A DNA stretch of 64,000 nt from Lepeophtheirus salmonis (taxonomy: Eukaryota; Arthropoda; Copepoda; Siphonostomatoida; Caligidae): positions 8,060,001-8,124,000 of the forward strand of contig NC_052136.2 in the NCBI RefSeq assembly GCF_016086655.4, read 5' to 3'. A program made the translations under genes and the position numbers. This document shows positions 9,891 through 21,399 of this stretch, in pieces (the first letter of the stretch is position 1; each line of letters begins with the position of its first letter). The notes under the pieces are model-generated. The model searched no databases, had not been told where the DNA came from, and was given only the letters and a program-made list of their open reading frames with translations.

Positions 9891-12800
9891 TAATTGGGGT
9901 TGGGGAGGGACTATTGCCCATTCAGCCCATACAACGAGGACATTTAAAGTCTTATTATATTTTATTCATTATTTAAGTAATCTCTCGCGGAGATATCGAA
10001 GGAGTACAAGGGCTTTGAAGAGCTCCAGATAAGAAACATTTTATGAGTGAGATAGACAATATTGGTTTTAGTCCTTTTATTTGTTAATCTTTTTTGATAT
10101 CCAAAAATACGGCAGTGATTCACAAAATCCCTTCATCTTTATAAAAAAACATTTTTTATTCTAATATCCTTCTTATGTGATTGTTCAGGGCCCCAAAATG
10201 AAAGAAATCTCTTCTAGCATGGGCATACAAATACTTATGCACTTTTATTATGAGATCAATTAAAAAATGAGTTTTTTCCTAGAAATATTGTCGTGGCCTT
10301 ATCTCAAATTGACAACGATATAGAGCGTTTTTGGAGAGGCTCTTTTAAAAAAATTAAAGTTAATACTTTTAACCATCCAATGCAATCCTTTTAAACTTTT
10401 TGAATGTATTCGTCTTGAAGCTATGAGCCTCTAAATAAAAAGCACCTATTTTCCACTTTAAACAAAGATGACTTGAGTTATAAGTATGATGCATAAATTT
10501 TAAAAATGGATTTAGAATTTTTTAACATTCGGCTTTAAAATATATTCGCATAATTTATCCCTATCTTCAACACCGAGGGCTTAAAACAGCTTTGAACCTT
10601 AAAAATAGCCAAAAATAACAAAAAATGTATGTCCTTTTTCTGAAGGCCACGAGGCAATGAGAGAAAAAATAAGGCCATATTTGGAATTAGGGTATTTAAC
10701 TGTTCTAAGTTCACCATATGCTATTCTTGTGCATAAAAAAATGTGTGATTTTATTGGATAGTGTAATTATACGTCAAACCTAAAGCATAAATGGAAGACC
10801 AGGATTTCATAATTGAGCGTAAAAGTATTTCTCCTTTGTTGCAAGATTCAAGGGGGATTATTCAACAGTCAATTTTGCACCAAACTTATCATTCCGCTAA
10901 TTGGCTGTTGTCGGAATCTGGCTCCCTTGCATATCCGAGAATGTAATCATAACCTTGATTGAATCGTTACATATTTTTACCTCCAAAATAAGAGCCTAAT
11001 GAAGGAGGGTTTTTGCAAGTAGATTTTCCCTAAAAAAATATCATCAAAGAATAATTAATAGCTGTTGTGCAATCTAATTAGAACCCAAATTTTTTCTATT
11101 TATTTGATACCAGTTTAGAAAAAGGAGGAATTTTCCCTCGAAAGTGCAAAAATGAACAGTTTTTCTCAAGTAGATCAACATGAACAGTTTTTTGAGCGAT
11201 TGAGTGATCGCACACTAATCCTTAGTCTAGTGATAATGTGAAAATGACTAGCTTAACATTTATTCTTTCTACTTAAATTTTATACTACTAATCATTTAAT
11301 AATGGGATCTTTATATTTCCCGGAATTTCGTAATTTAAACTTTTCCCCCAGGATCCAGTTTAAAGACAATTGAACGGGAAATGAGAAATCCTTGTATAAA
11401 TTACTCCGGAAATGATAATATTCGTATGGAATGAGGATGGTTGTAATAAAAAATTGTGGGCAAACATAGTCTTAACGAACCCGGTGTCCTTCAAGAAGGC
11501 GAAGAAAAATCTTACCTACACAAATAGGTTCTTTATATTGATTTCCTTGAGGGAAGTAAATCAGTGTTTTCAAGTTCTACTTAGAATTTTTGTATTCATT
11601 TTTTTCCTATCTAAAAAATAAATAAAAAATAAGAAGAACAAAAGAATTCAAGATTGTTCCTTATATATGTATAATATTATATAGTGCTGGGTTCCAGTAT
11701 GAAAATCCTAGACTCCTATAATTTTTGTAAACCCGGCTAATTTGGCTCAAGTTCGGTCTAGACCGGTCTCGTATTAAATTTGGTCTACACAAAAAAATAG
11801 GTTGTTATCGGTCCCGATATCTGAAAATGACGTTTTTTTAAAGAAAAAAAAATAAATTACCGATATCGACCGAAATATCGGTTAAGAAATCATTTTAGTG
11901 GCTGTGTACAATGTATATATACAAATTTTTTGGGATTTTGTGTTTTGTTTCTCCCAAGGGATTATCTCACTAACACAATTTGTACAATTTGATGTCAGCT
12001 GTCAATGCAGATCCTTCTTTCCCACTGATCGGGATTTCGAACGTTGTTCATTGATTAAATTAGAAGCTCCACTCAAAATATAACCCCACAAATATAAATA
12101 ATAGTGCCATAGTCGGGAAGAATGGTTTCATTGCTACAAACGGATTCTGGGACTCTTATCTGTTTCTTTTAGGAGAAAAGTTTGTGAGATGCAATAAGGA
12201 TAGCAACGTGCCCCATATTTGCATTTGGTACACCTTTTTTAACTTATTTTCCTTATATATCCTGTGTACATGCTTCGATGTTTGTACAAGTTACAACTTG
12301 TATAAGCAATTTGTACAACTTGCAACTTCTACGTCTAAAAATACATTATTTAATTACAATTCTGGTCGTTCTAACTACTAACTAGTAATTGTTACAATCA
12401 TTTCATTCTGATCTATTAAAATTTTATGGTTATTATGTAATTATGAAAGATATATATAATACTAGCAAAGGGTTACCCGGTATTGTTCGGGCCAAGGAGA
12501 AAGCGGGAAATTACATTGACAATGGACAATGTGATTTCTTCTTAATGTTTAGACCCCTTCGGTGCGGACGAGCATTATAATCAATCATATAAACAATGAA
12601 TAAAAAAAAGTGTTATAAACTTCAAATATATTATATTTTATATAAATATATATATTTGTAAGTTGTATTCAAAAAGACAAAAATTACAGCATTTACATAT
12701 CAATAATTGCAATATCCTCATTCCAATTAATTTAAATCCATCATTTAAAATTATTCAACTCATTTTTTGTTTGTAACTTCTACAAAATTATTTTACAAGT

Positions 12801-12931
12801 TGCAACATGTAAAAACATACATATATAGAAAAAGTAAATTAAGCTAGCAATTGCAAAACTCTTCCTTCACCTCCTACATGAGTACGAAATTTTTGCAAAT
12901 AAATCGGCCTCATACTGAGTTCAAGGACGTT
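9891..12931. other. Three kb of AT-rich sequence without a recognised gene
   Basis: Open frames of 60-70 codons occur (10,535-10,717 minus; 11,412-11,621; 11,898-12,083; 12,184-12,381; 12,389-12,580), but none has a recognisable domain, signal or splice context. Near 11,690-11,890 there is a G/C-richer patch (TAGTGCTGGGTTCCAGTATG, then ACCGGTCTC) that may be the end of a hAT-like element. Confidence 0.4.
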
Positions 12932-13450
12932 CGGGGGTTGGTTTTTGGAAAAAAAAATCATAAATCCATAGCTATTCTCAAAAATTAAATTTTTCGATTT
13001 TTTTTCTTCAAAAATCCACAGTTGTTCACAAAAAGTTCAATTTATTGAAAAAAATTGGAATATAAAATTTTTTAATAAAATTCCAAAATCCACAGCTTTT
13101 GACAAACAATTCAAAATCCAAAGCTATTTAAAAAAATTAAAGTTTTCGATTTTTTTCCCGAAAATTCACAGCTGTTCACAGCTAATTAAATTTATTTAAA
13201 AAAAAAATCAAATATTAAATTTTTGGAGAAATTTTTTAAAAATCTATAGTTATTTACAGAAAATTATATTTTTTGGAAAAAAATTTGAGAAATTAATTTT
13301 TTTAGAACAAAAATTTGGGAAATTTTAATTTTTTGTAAAATGATTTCACAAATTAAATTAAATTTCAAACATTAAATTTTCTAGTGAAATGCAAAAATTC
13401 CTGGATTTCGGGGTACCCCTTCAGCCCATCCCCTACAGACGCCCCTGGAG
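12932..13450 (+). repeat. AT-rich minisatellite-like repeat with G/C-rich ends, copy 1
   Basis: It opens with CGGGGGTTGGTTTTTGGAAA and closes with a G/C-rich stretch (GGGGTACCCCTTCAGCCC, then ACAGACGCCCCTGG). In between, a degenerate unit of roughly 50-65 bp repeats, built from CAAAATCCACAGCTATTCAC followed by AAAAATTAAATTTTTTGG. Four further copies occur in the window. Short open frames over it are not genes. Confidence 0.65.
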
Positions 13451-13698
13451 TTTCAACACTATTTTATGTATGTACAAATAAACAATTAACCAAGAACCAA
13501 TCAAGTAACTCCCACGCACATACCCACAATACATCCAAGATGGTTGTTTGTTTTTTTACATCCATAGTATTATTATTCTAATATTTTGTTACCATCAATA
13601 TTCAAATTGTTTGAAAAACATAGCACAGTGCACAACTTCTTCATAAGTACATATTAAGAAGAGAGGAAAAACAAGAACCCTGGTAAAGATGAATCATT

Positions 13699-13736
13699 CA
13701 TCTCTCTCTCTCTCTTTATCACACACACACTTTTCT
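13699..13736. repeat. Compound microsatellite (CT)n/(CA)n
   Basis: A TCTCTCTCTCTC run is followed after a short spacer by CACACACACAC. It lies between copies 1 and 2 of the AT-rich repeat. Confidence 0.85.
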
Positions 13737-13907
13737 CCAAGGGATGCAATTTTTTCCCTATCATTAAACACATCTCTTATGACTAGTAATAATATACACA
13801 ATGTGTGGAAGATGAGATCATCATGCAATGAAAACCTGCTTAGCAGGGACTTTTATATACCTATAGCTCAGTGCCTTCTGCAGGATTATATATATATAAA
13901 TTCTTCC

Positions 13908-14460
13908 GGGGAGGGTAGGGAGGGGGGAGCTTGGGTTTTTGGATTTTTGGTAAAAGTATTCAAAATCCAAAGATAGTCGGAGAAAATGCAATTTTTTGTA
14001 AAAAAAAATATGAAAAGTTACATTTTTAGGAAAAAATTTCTAAAATCCTTGGCTATTCACAAAAAATCATTTTTTTTCGGTAAAAATATTTAAAAATTAA
14101 ATTTCATACATAAAAATTTTCGGGGAAAAAAAATTCAAAATCCATAGATAGTCAGAGAAAATGGATTTTTTTTGGAAAAAAAAATGAAAAATTATATTTT
14201 TAGAAAAAAAATTTCAAAATCCTTCGCTGTTTACAACAAATTTTAAAAATTAAATTTCAAATATTAAAACTTTTGCAATTTTTTTTTTAAATCCATAAAA
14301 TTAAATTTTTTAATCTGTTGTATAGTTTCCCCGAATTACATTTTTTTAAGATAAGTAATCTCTCAAAAAAAGAAAAAAATTACAACTACTTTTGTTTATA
14401 TTTTTCATTCTGAACGAAAAAAATCTACCAAGAGCATTTTTTGTTGGGGGGTGCTACAAA
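13908..14460 (+). repeat. AT-rich minisatellite-like repeat with G/C-rich ends, copy 2
   Basis: Same orientation as copy 1. The opening is CGGGGAGGGTAGGG, then GGGAGCTTGGGTTTTTGG. The body repeats AAAATCCATAGATAGTC / AAAATCCTTGGCTATTCAC units alternating with AAATTAAATTTTT-type tracts. The end near TGTTGGGGGGTGCTACAAAC is less certain. Confidence 0.6.
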
Positions 14461-14779
14461 CCTCTTGTGCACCCTGCAGATGCCATTGTAGCTGCATATT
14501 TATTATATGATATCTATTTTTTATATTCTATAACAAAACAACAACGAACTATGTAGTTATACCATAGCATCACGGAACATGGTATGATGATTACATAAAA
14601 ACCCATTAAAAATGTTATGAAGAGCAAGGTGGCACCACTCTACTTTGCTTTAGGTACAAATGATATTTTTGTAAGGAATAAGAGAGTGCAAAGAGAAGGC
14701 GGAGGGAGATATATTGTACACTAATATCAGCTCTCTAATGAACTAGGTATTTTGGGAAGAGAAACATAATTATTGTTAG
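14461..14779. other. AT-rich spacer, nothing recognised
   Basis: No gene or repeat boundary recognised between the repeat block and the dispersed repeat copy at 14,780. Confidence 0.5.
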
Positions 14780-15090
14780 AAGGAGGAGAACCTTCGACAT
14801 TTAAAATAGCATTAGTGCATTGAAAATGTTATTACTATATTTAAATTCATATATATTTATTTATTAAGCATATGATAAATAATTTACACAATAAATAGGA
14901 GAGAATGCTTACTTCAGTGGGAGAAGTTAGCACCATGACGACCTATTGAATACTGAACAAAAAAGAAGAAGAAAGACCATACTCAAACATCTTTTTTCCT
15001 TTTCTAATTTTAAAACATATTTTTTTTATTACAGACATGTCAAATCTAGCTATCGGGATACACTTGGCTCTGGGGGTCTCTCTCTCTCGA
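14780..15090. repeat. Dispersed non-coding repeat, copy 2 (partner at 5,838)
   Basis: Same-orientation match to 5,838-6,120, with the same order of landmarks (ACATTTAAAATAGCATTAGTG, the TATTTATTTATTA stretch, GGAGAAGTTA, CTTTTTTCCTTTTC). The open frame at 14,946-15,158 is unlikely to be coding, because copy 1 does not preserve it. Confidence 0.55.
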
Positions 15091-15702
15091 GTAAAAACAT
15101 TTTCTTCCTCTTTAGTCATAGGTTTAGGGGCACATTAGATATACATATATATTTGTAAAGATATGAGATTGGAAGAGCGCACAACTTTTTGTAGTTTCAA
15201 ACTGAACAGTGTTTTTTATTTTCCAACGCTAATATTTCTTTTATTCTTGAAGACAGAGCATCTAAGTAAATAGTAATCACTAGTATATCAAAGACGAAGA
15301 GTAACTCGGAAGAATTGTTACAGAGTACTTTTTGGACTCGGAGATAATAGGGAATCCAAATTGGAGTAATTCCTGCCTTATCCCTGCTTGATACGTAGTG
15401 GGGTTAGTGTTTATTTCCTTCGTTTCAAAACTGCTTACAGCTAATCTAAAAAAACTTCATGGCAGCTTAAGCTGCTTTCCTCTCAAACATTCTTATAAAT
15501 TGTAAAATTTGTTAATTTCCGGATTCTTTAAAAAAAAAAAAAAAATTAAATTTATGAAAATGAGGAAATTGAATTTTAGCTCAACTTTTCTAATGACCAC
15601 AAATCTTTAGCAGTGGGCGTTTTGGTGAAAAATACTGATGGCACGATTAATCAAAATTGGTAAATTTCGTGTTTATTCTGGAATCGGGATCGGCATCATT
15701 TG
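15091..15702. other. AT-rich spacer with a poly-A run, no gene
   Basis: A homopolymer A run lies near 15,531-15,545. No coding or RNA feature is recognised. Confidence 0.5.
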
Positions 15703-16059
15703 ATATTTGGGTTTTTATTTTCCAAAAAATTAAATTTTCTGTGAATAACTATGAATTTTTGTAAAGTTTTCTCGAAAAAATTTAATATTTGGTTTTTTAT
15801 TTTATTAGAAATTTAACAGATTCAAGGTTTTTTTCTAAAAATTTATTTGTTTGAGAACAGTTGTAGATTTTCGAAATTTTTCTCCAAATAATTTAATTTT
15901 CTTGCAAATAGTTGTGGAATCTTTAAAAAAAATTTAATTAAGAAATTTAATATTTGAAATTTTTTTCCGAAAAAAAGTTCTCATTTTTTGATTTTTTTTT
16001 TTCAAAAATATTCGAAAAAACCAAGTCCCCCTCCCCCAAAAGGATATAATCCCGGGGAC
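15703..16059 (-). repeat. AT-rich minisatellite-like repeat with G/C-rich ends, copy 3 (inverted)
   Basis: Relative to copies 1 and 2 this block is reverse-complemented. The AT-rich body (TTTCTGTGAATAACTATG-type and TTGAGAACAGTTGTAGATTT-type units) ends in CCAAGTCCCCCTCCCCC, the complement of the GGGGGAGGGGACTTGG opening. The inversion shows that the repeat has a definable orientation, which a simple AT-rich drift tract would lack. Confidence 0.6.
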
Positions 16060-16670
16060 GGTAAAATGGTATTTCTTAACTATTATTTAAAATATCATAC
16101 AATCAGAATCGTCCACGGGAATTTTAACTAAAAATCGCATCGGATAGTTATCGCGATTTTTTTAGGAATCATCCCATCACTAGTGAAAAAAAAAATAAAA
16201 ATAGTATGAGTCTGTCCGTTCCATGGACGCATGGGTAGATGCATTTGGAGCTAAAATGGTGGTGGTGTATGGTCCATGTTTTTGTCTATGAATTTATAAA
16301 TTCAAATAAACATTTTCATTTATAATTTATGATTTTTATTTAAATAAAATGTAAAAGTACCTAATATATTCCAGAACAATAATTAAACAATCTATAAAAC
16401 CGAATATGTTTATCAATAAAACCCAGGAAATAAGCAAAAAACAAGCTAAAAATTTTGTGTGGTGGCTTCCTGGGTTTGATAAAAAAATAGTTTAAGTTCA
16501 TCAGAATTACTCTTGAGCGGGTATTGTGCACAGCGATACTCCCATACTTACGCCTGTATTGAAGATGACCAAAAATACAATAACAAAAAAGTTAAGATGT
16601 CTTATTCATATCAAATAAGTCTAAGGTTAGATAAAAAAAGATAAATACTTAACCTTCCTAGAACAATATT
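16060..16670. other. AT-rich spacer upstream of the LINE remnant
   Basis: No gene recognised. It may include the 5' untranslated region of the downstream LINE remnant, whose start cannot be defined. Confidence 0.4.
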
Positions 16671-17102
16671 GTGATCGACTGGAAGGACATAAAAGAAACA
16701 ACTCTTAAGGAGTTTACTCCGGATATTCGACAATACATAAAGGTAGGACTACATCTAAAAGAAGACGAAATATTAAGAATAATCAACGACTCTAAGAGCG
16801 GCGCAGGGTTCATTATCATCACCATGAAAGAGACAATAAACGTCTTATCTAGATCCGAGCACATTAAAGAACCGACTAAAATTGAAGAAGATATATTCTT
16901 TAATATAAGAGGTCTCAATAAACTACGTGCAATTCAAGATTCAATCGAAGTAATAATCAAAAACGGAGCAGTAACCAACCTACGTATATTGAAAGAAATT
17001 ATGGAAAAATTTGGAACTCTAGATGGAAAAATCGAACTTGTGTCACATTGTCTGATACCCAAATGCAAAAAAAGATGTGGAGCTTACTACAAAATTCAAT
17101 AA
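16671..17102 (+). pseudogene. LINE ORF1-like frame (gag-like), fragment
   Basis: A 143-residue open frame, charged and helical in character, ends CLIPKCKKRCGAYYKIQ with three cysteines. Its position ahead of the endonuclease region suggests a LINE ORF1 fragment. No domain is recognised with certainty. The frame is followed by a T15-G6 homopolymer junction at about 17,166-17,187. Confidence 0.4.
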
Positions 17103-17297
17103 AATTCTTTCTGGGAGACTAAACTTTAAAATAAAACCTTCTAGGATGCTCCCATCAATTTTACCTTTTTTTTTTTTTTTGGGGGGTAAAGTAGAGTTGT
17201 TTGCCAAATTCCAGAACAATACAATACTGTAAATGTCTAAATTATGACCACATAAGAAGTAAATGCTCTGCCCTTAACAAAACAACATTTAAAAAAT

Positions 17298-17654
17298 ATG
17301 AAACCGAATTTAGACAGGAGAATTGAAAGTGTAATGGATTGTGATCCTTTAAAGGAAGAAGAAGACATTGACGAAGCAAGAGAGGAAACGGTCTGTCTGG
17401 ACGAAAGTAACGAATTCCAAAAAGAAGAAGAAGTTGATTCCCTATCTGGAAGAGGATTGTCACCGAATGAAAATCAAAAAGGAGAAGATGATAATTATGA
17501 CTCGACTCAACAACAGGTCACAAATAGAGGAACTGAAAGTCTACTAGACCAATATCACCCACTGCCGACTAAAAGACTGAAAACGAAACAACTAAAAATG
17601 TTCCACTCAGGGACGAATGGAAAAGGGTATTACGGAAGAAACCAGAAGTCTTAA
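17298..17654 (+). pseudogene. LINE ORF1-like acidic frame
   Basis: A 118-residue frame rich in Glu/Asp (KEEEDIDEAREE, FQKEEEVDSL) with a basic C-terminus. It directly precedes the endonuclease region and probably belongs to the same dead LINE. No catalytic motif is present. Confidence 0.4.
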
Positions 17655-17769
17655 CCAAGAAACCTCAAATTACAAAGAAACATGGAAAGAGATCCTATTC
17701 ATTTCCTCGGGAAAACTCGTTAGACAAAAAATCCAAAGAAAACACTACCCCTGAAAAATAAACATGCTG

Positions 17770-18490
17770 TCATCAATTTTATTCTACAACGTCATTTCTG
17801 TGGCGTGCCCAAAAAGGGCAAAAAAAAAAAAAAAAAAAAATACAAAACGTACAACTTCAGAGTCCAGACATAATTTCTTTAGCAGATACCAGTCTGACAA
17901 ATATAAAATCCATTGAAAATATGTTTCCAAGTTATCATGTTCTATTAATTTACGAAGCTTCTAAACCAGGTTCACACCCGTCAAGAGGTGTCATCGTGCT
18001 TGTAAGGGAAAAACTTAACCTATTATCAGGGCCTCAGACCCACCTGGGAACTACGTGGTAATCAAAATTGACTTTCTTTCTCATTGCACGGATCTGTTTG
18101 TCACATATGGTCTCAACAAAGATACGAATAATTATTTATCAGATATATTGACTGCCCATACATCTATCAAGAGACGGATTGTCGTCATGGGCGACTTAAA
18201 TGTCATGATAGAAGGGACGCCAGCAACTACGATGCATCATGTAATAAAAAAACGCAGCAAACCTGGAAAAAGTGATAAAAGATTATTATCTAAAAGATCT
18301 GGGCCTACGGTTCAATCAGTTCACCCCAAAAATGACTTTTCCATACAAAACAAAGTCCACAATGCGAATTAAAGGACGTCTTGACTTTATTCTGGTTTCT
18401 CCATCTATCGCTTTAACTCTCGCAGTACAATGTACTACTGGAATACATTTCGGACCACTCTCCACTCTATGCCTCTTTCCTTTGCTTCAA
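17770..18490 (+). pseudogene. LINE ORF2: APE-type endonuclease region, frameshifted
   Basis: Pieces are spread over more than one frame. SPDIISLADTSL-like and HPSRGVIVLVREKLNL-like segments come first, then MGDLNVMIEG at about 18,187-18,216 (the catalytic GD-N motif of exonuclease-endonuclease-phosphatase folds), then GRLDFILVSPS near 18,375 (the SRIDxxLxS element). Stops and frameshifts separate the segments. Confidence 0.65.
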
Positions 18491-18555
18491 TAGTTCTTAA
18501 AAATCAAGTTGGAAATAGAATGTATCTCTCATAGAGAATAAACTCGTAGAGTTTT

Positions 18556-18881
18556 TAATAGAAAGGGGATGCAAACAAGGCGATCCTCTCGCTTCTTCGT
18601 TGTTTCTGATTGCCTTTAACGATCTCTATTGTAGAATCGATTCGAATCATCTCGTGAAAGCCCTAAAAATTAACGATATATCATTTAAGACTCTTTTATA
18701 TACAATTTTTACAACAGGATCACAAAGTGACATACGAATCTTGTTAATAAATGTTATGGATGAACTTGCTGACTTTGAAGGAACATCAGGATTGAAATTA
18801 AATATAATTAAAACAAAATTAGTCACCTCTCTAAAAACAAGCTTGAAACGTAGTTTCCCAACTTTCGGCACGCACCCTTAA
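18556..18881 (+). pseudogene. LINE ORF2: reverse transcriptase fragment (motif B to D)
   Basis: The frame reads RGCKQGDPLASSLFLIAFNDLY, the conserved QGDPL region of LINE reverse transcriptases. It continues to FEGTSGLKLNIIKTKLV, equivalent to the SGLKLN-KT-region. The intervening active-site aspartates (F/YADD) have been lost, leaving LLYTIFTTG. Confidence 0.7.
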
Positions 18882-19779
18882 GTACTGTCCTTGGCGTTGT
18901 GGTCTCGTCGATTTCCCAAGAACATGCATTACGAAAAAATTGTGGAGACAGAGGTAAAGGAAAGTCAACGGATATATTTAACTGAATATTAGAAAATTAG
19001 AAAACTCCGAATCTTGGACAAATTGGTGGTTCCCAAAATTGTCCATATCCTGATATACAAAACACTTCCCCCCCAAAAAAAAAACATGCAAGATAATAGA
19101 CTATTCCAAGAAATACCTAGTCTGGGATACAAACGACAGTATATCTCTAACGACAGCCTTATTACCTCACTCAATAGCTTGGGCTTGGTCTCAGTCAATA
19201 TAGAAGTATTTTGGAAAAATCTAAACCTTAGCTGGTTAAAAAGACTTATGAAAAGTGAAGACGTTTGGATAAAAAGAATCAAGTAGGTTTTCGAAAGAGC
19301 AACTGGAATTGAATTCTCATACATAATATTTTCTGACCGAACGAAGTTTTAAAATAGTAAAGACCTTGGGTAATTACTGGTATAGAATGGTAGTTTCTCG
19401 GTAAAGTTCAGTCGTTGGTACTCTCATTGCCTTAGGCCCTGATGGGCCACTCAACTTTAACCCACGCCTTATAAACTATTGATCAGTACTATAAAGAACA
19501 TGCCCTAGCTTCAACAGGCGAGCTGAAAAGATTTTCAGGAAATATTGCAAACTGGATTCTTCACCCTGGGGTCACTTCCATGACTCTTTCTGCTAATTTC
19601 TTACAACAAGGCCTGCCAATCCCTCTTTTTTAGGAATTTGTTCAGTGGGAAGGAAAAAAAAAAAAAAAAAAAAAAAATCATGACCAAAACAAAAAACCAA
19701 CAACTACAACCAAGCTTGTTGGTGGCAAAACGCTGGAAGAAACTTAACATGGAAGAAGAAGTAATCAATCCGAAAATAA

Positions 19780-20108
19780 TGCCCTCAAACCCCTTTACAA
19801 TATGGTCACGGAAGTGGTTTTGGTACAGGCTAGCGACATCCTCGATGTTTACCAGTATGTCAAATAAAACAGAACGTGAATGTTTTTTCTGTAAAGAGGT
19901 GGTAGAATCTTCCTTTCACCTATTTTATTTCTGTGATCGAGTGAGACCTCTATTGTTGATGGTGGAGAATATAATTACCGACAGGTTTAACATAACTACA
20001 AAGGGGTCAGACTGCCTCATTGCCCTTAAATTGAGAAAAGAGAATGACTTTAAAGTCAAATCAATAGTTGCAAAGACACCCATGATGCCCCTCTTTCTGC
20101 AGGTTTAA
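19780..20108 (+). pseudogene. LINE ORF2 C-terminal zinc-knuckle-like segment
   Basis: The frame contains ECFFCKEVVESSFHLFYFCD, a C-x2-C-x8-H-x4-C arrangement typical of the C-terminal zinc-binding segment of several LINE ORF2 proteins. It follows the 24-A run. The preceding sequence (19,014-19,290) is in another frame. Confidence 0.55.
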
Positions 20109-21376
20109 ACAAAACAATCATAATATATATTGAAACAATGGACTTTTAACCCGGACAAATTTTATATTTTAGTTTATAAAGGGGATTTTTACCCCATCCT
20201 TTTAATAACCTTGGAATCTTTGATGCTTTTTTAAATAACTTTAAATAACTATGTTTAATAATTCATATTTTTTTAAATTTTTTGTTGATGTTTATTTTAT
20301 CACAATTTATTATAATTCACTTTGTGTACTAATGTTATGTTAAGTAAACTATGTTCAGTCCAATGCCACTTGACTAACCTACTCCTAACTTGCCTTGTCA
20401 CAAATTTAGACCAGAGTGAAGATTGCTTAACTACATCTTCTTTTGTGCCTCTTTCTACGAATGAAAGTATTTGTCATCACTAAATAAAATTACTTTACCG
20501 CCAAATGTCTTAGTACCCTGCGTAATATCTTAAAGTGGTCGATCCAATGCTTCAATAGAATGCTTATGGGCCATAGGTACTTAAAAATATTACCAAAGTA
20601 TTAATACACTTTGTCAAATTAGTTATGTAATATCCCTATTTGACTTTATTGAACAGATTGAATTCTTATAAGTGTTCATGTGAGTTATAGCAATCCCCGA
20701 CGAATTATCTGATTTCCTTTACTTCTAATTCTTAATAGTAGAGTGTTGTAAAAAAATGTTACTAAATGAAAAAACGGCACAACAGCAGGAGGAGGAAGAT
20801 TCAAAAGTTTATTATTGAATTTAGTCATATATCCTTCCGTTAGTTTGGTAAGAATAATGACTTTTACAATTCTGTTTGAATTAATTGAAAGACTGGGTGG
20901 CTGAGAAATATCCATGATATCTCTAGGATTTTTTTGTTTCAAAATAAGATAACATTTTTTCATTTTAAGTAATAATTTATAAATTCAAACATTTGTGGAT
21001 GTTGCTAACCGTAGGGATACAAAGATATAAATGGTCATGAAGTGTATTATGCCCATAGAGAATATATAGAATGACGAAGTTTTAGTTGATGGTGCTGCAG
21101 TTGTAGATTATGATTTAGCTGTTGACGGGGGTATAGTTATGTTATGAATTGAATGTTGTTAGCCCTTAATAGTTATCAATAACAACTAAAATATTTAAAT
21201 ATCCCCTGGATGGTTAATACCAAATTCAGATGATATATGAAATATTTTCCTTGAATGATTTACGTTTCACACTAGCGCCAAAAGTACCTTTTCGAGAATG
21301 AATATGGTTATTCGAGAATTTAATAATACATACTTAATGTTATTTATTTTTATATTTCAAAAAATACGTAGCAAAC
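20109..21376. other. AT-rich sequence, no gene recognised
   Basis: A 92-codon minus-strand frame (20,685-20,963) has no recognisable domain and no supporting context. Nothing else is identified. Confidence 0.4.
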
Positions 21377-21399
21377 AAAAAAAAAAAAAAAAAAAAAAA
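21377..21399. repeat. Poly-A run of about 23
   Basis: A long homopolymer without an upstream retrotransposon copy that I recognise. It could be a SINE or LINE tail or simple slippage. Confidence 0.8.

Larger units (their letters stand above)
16671..20108 (+). mobile_element. Decayed LINE (non-LTR retrotransposon), copy 1
   Basis: Plus-strand frames in order fit a LINE. Two ORF1-like frames (16,671-17,102 and 17,298-17,654; the second acidic, then Lys-rich) come first. An apurinic-type endonuclease region (about 17,770-18,450) contains the core motif MGDLNVMIEG. A reverse-transcriptase fragment begins RGCKQGDPLASSLFL (about 18,560). A C-terminal zinc-knuckle-like segment, CFFCKEVVESSFHLFYFC, lies near 19,890-19,935. 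The catalytic YADD/FADD motif is destroyed (LLYTIFTTG), and much of the RT between the endonuclease and motif B is deleted. Two long A runs (17,820-17,840 and 19,654-19,677) interrupt it. It is clearly non-functional. The clade is not certain. Confidence 0.75.

Noticed and set aside
18272..18493. Independent 73-codon gene
   Set aside because: GRLDFILVSPS within it is the end of a LINE endonuclease continued from another frame, so it is part of the dead retrotransposon.
20685..20963. 92-codon minus-strand frame
   Set aside because: No recognisable domain, no splice or promoter context, and composition typical of AT-rich background.
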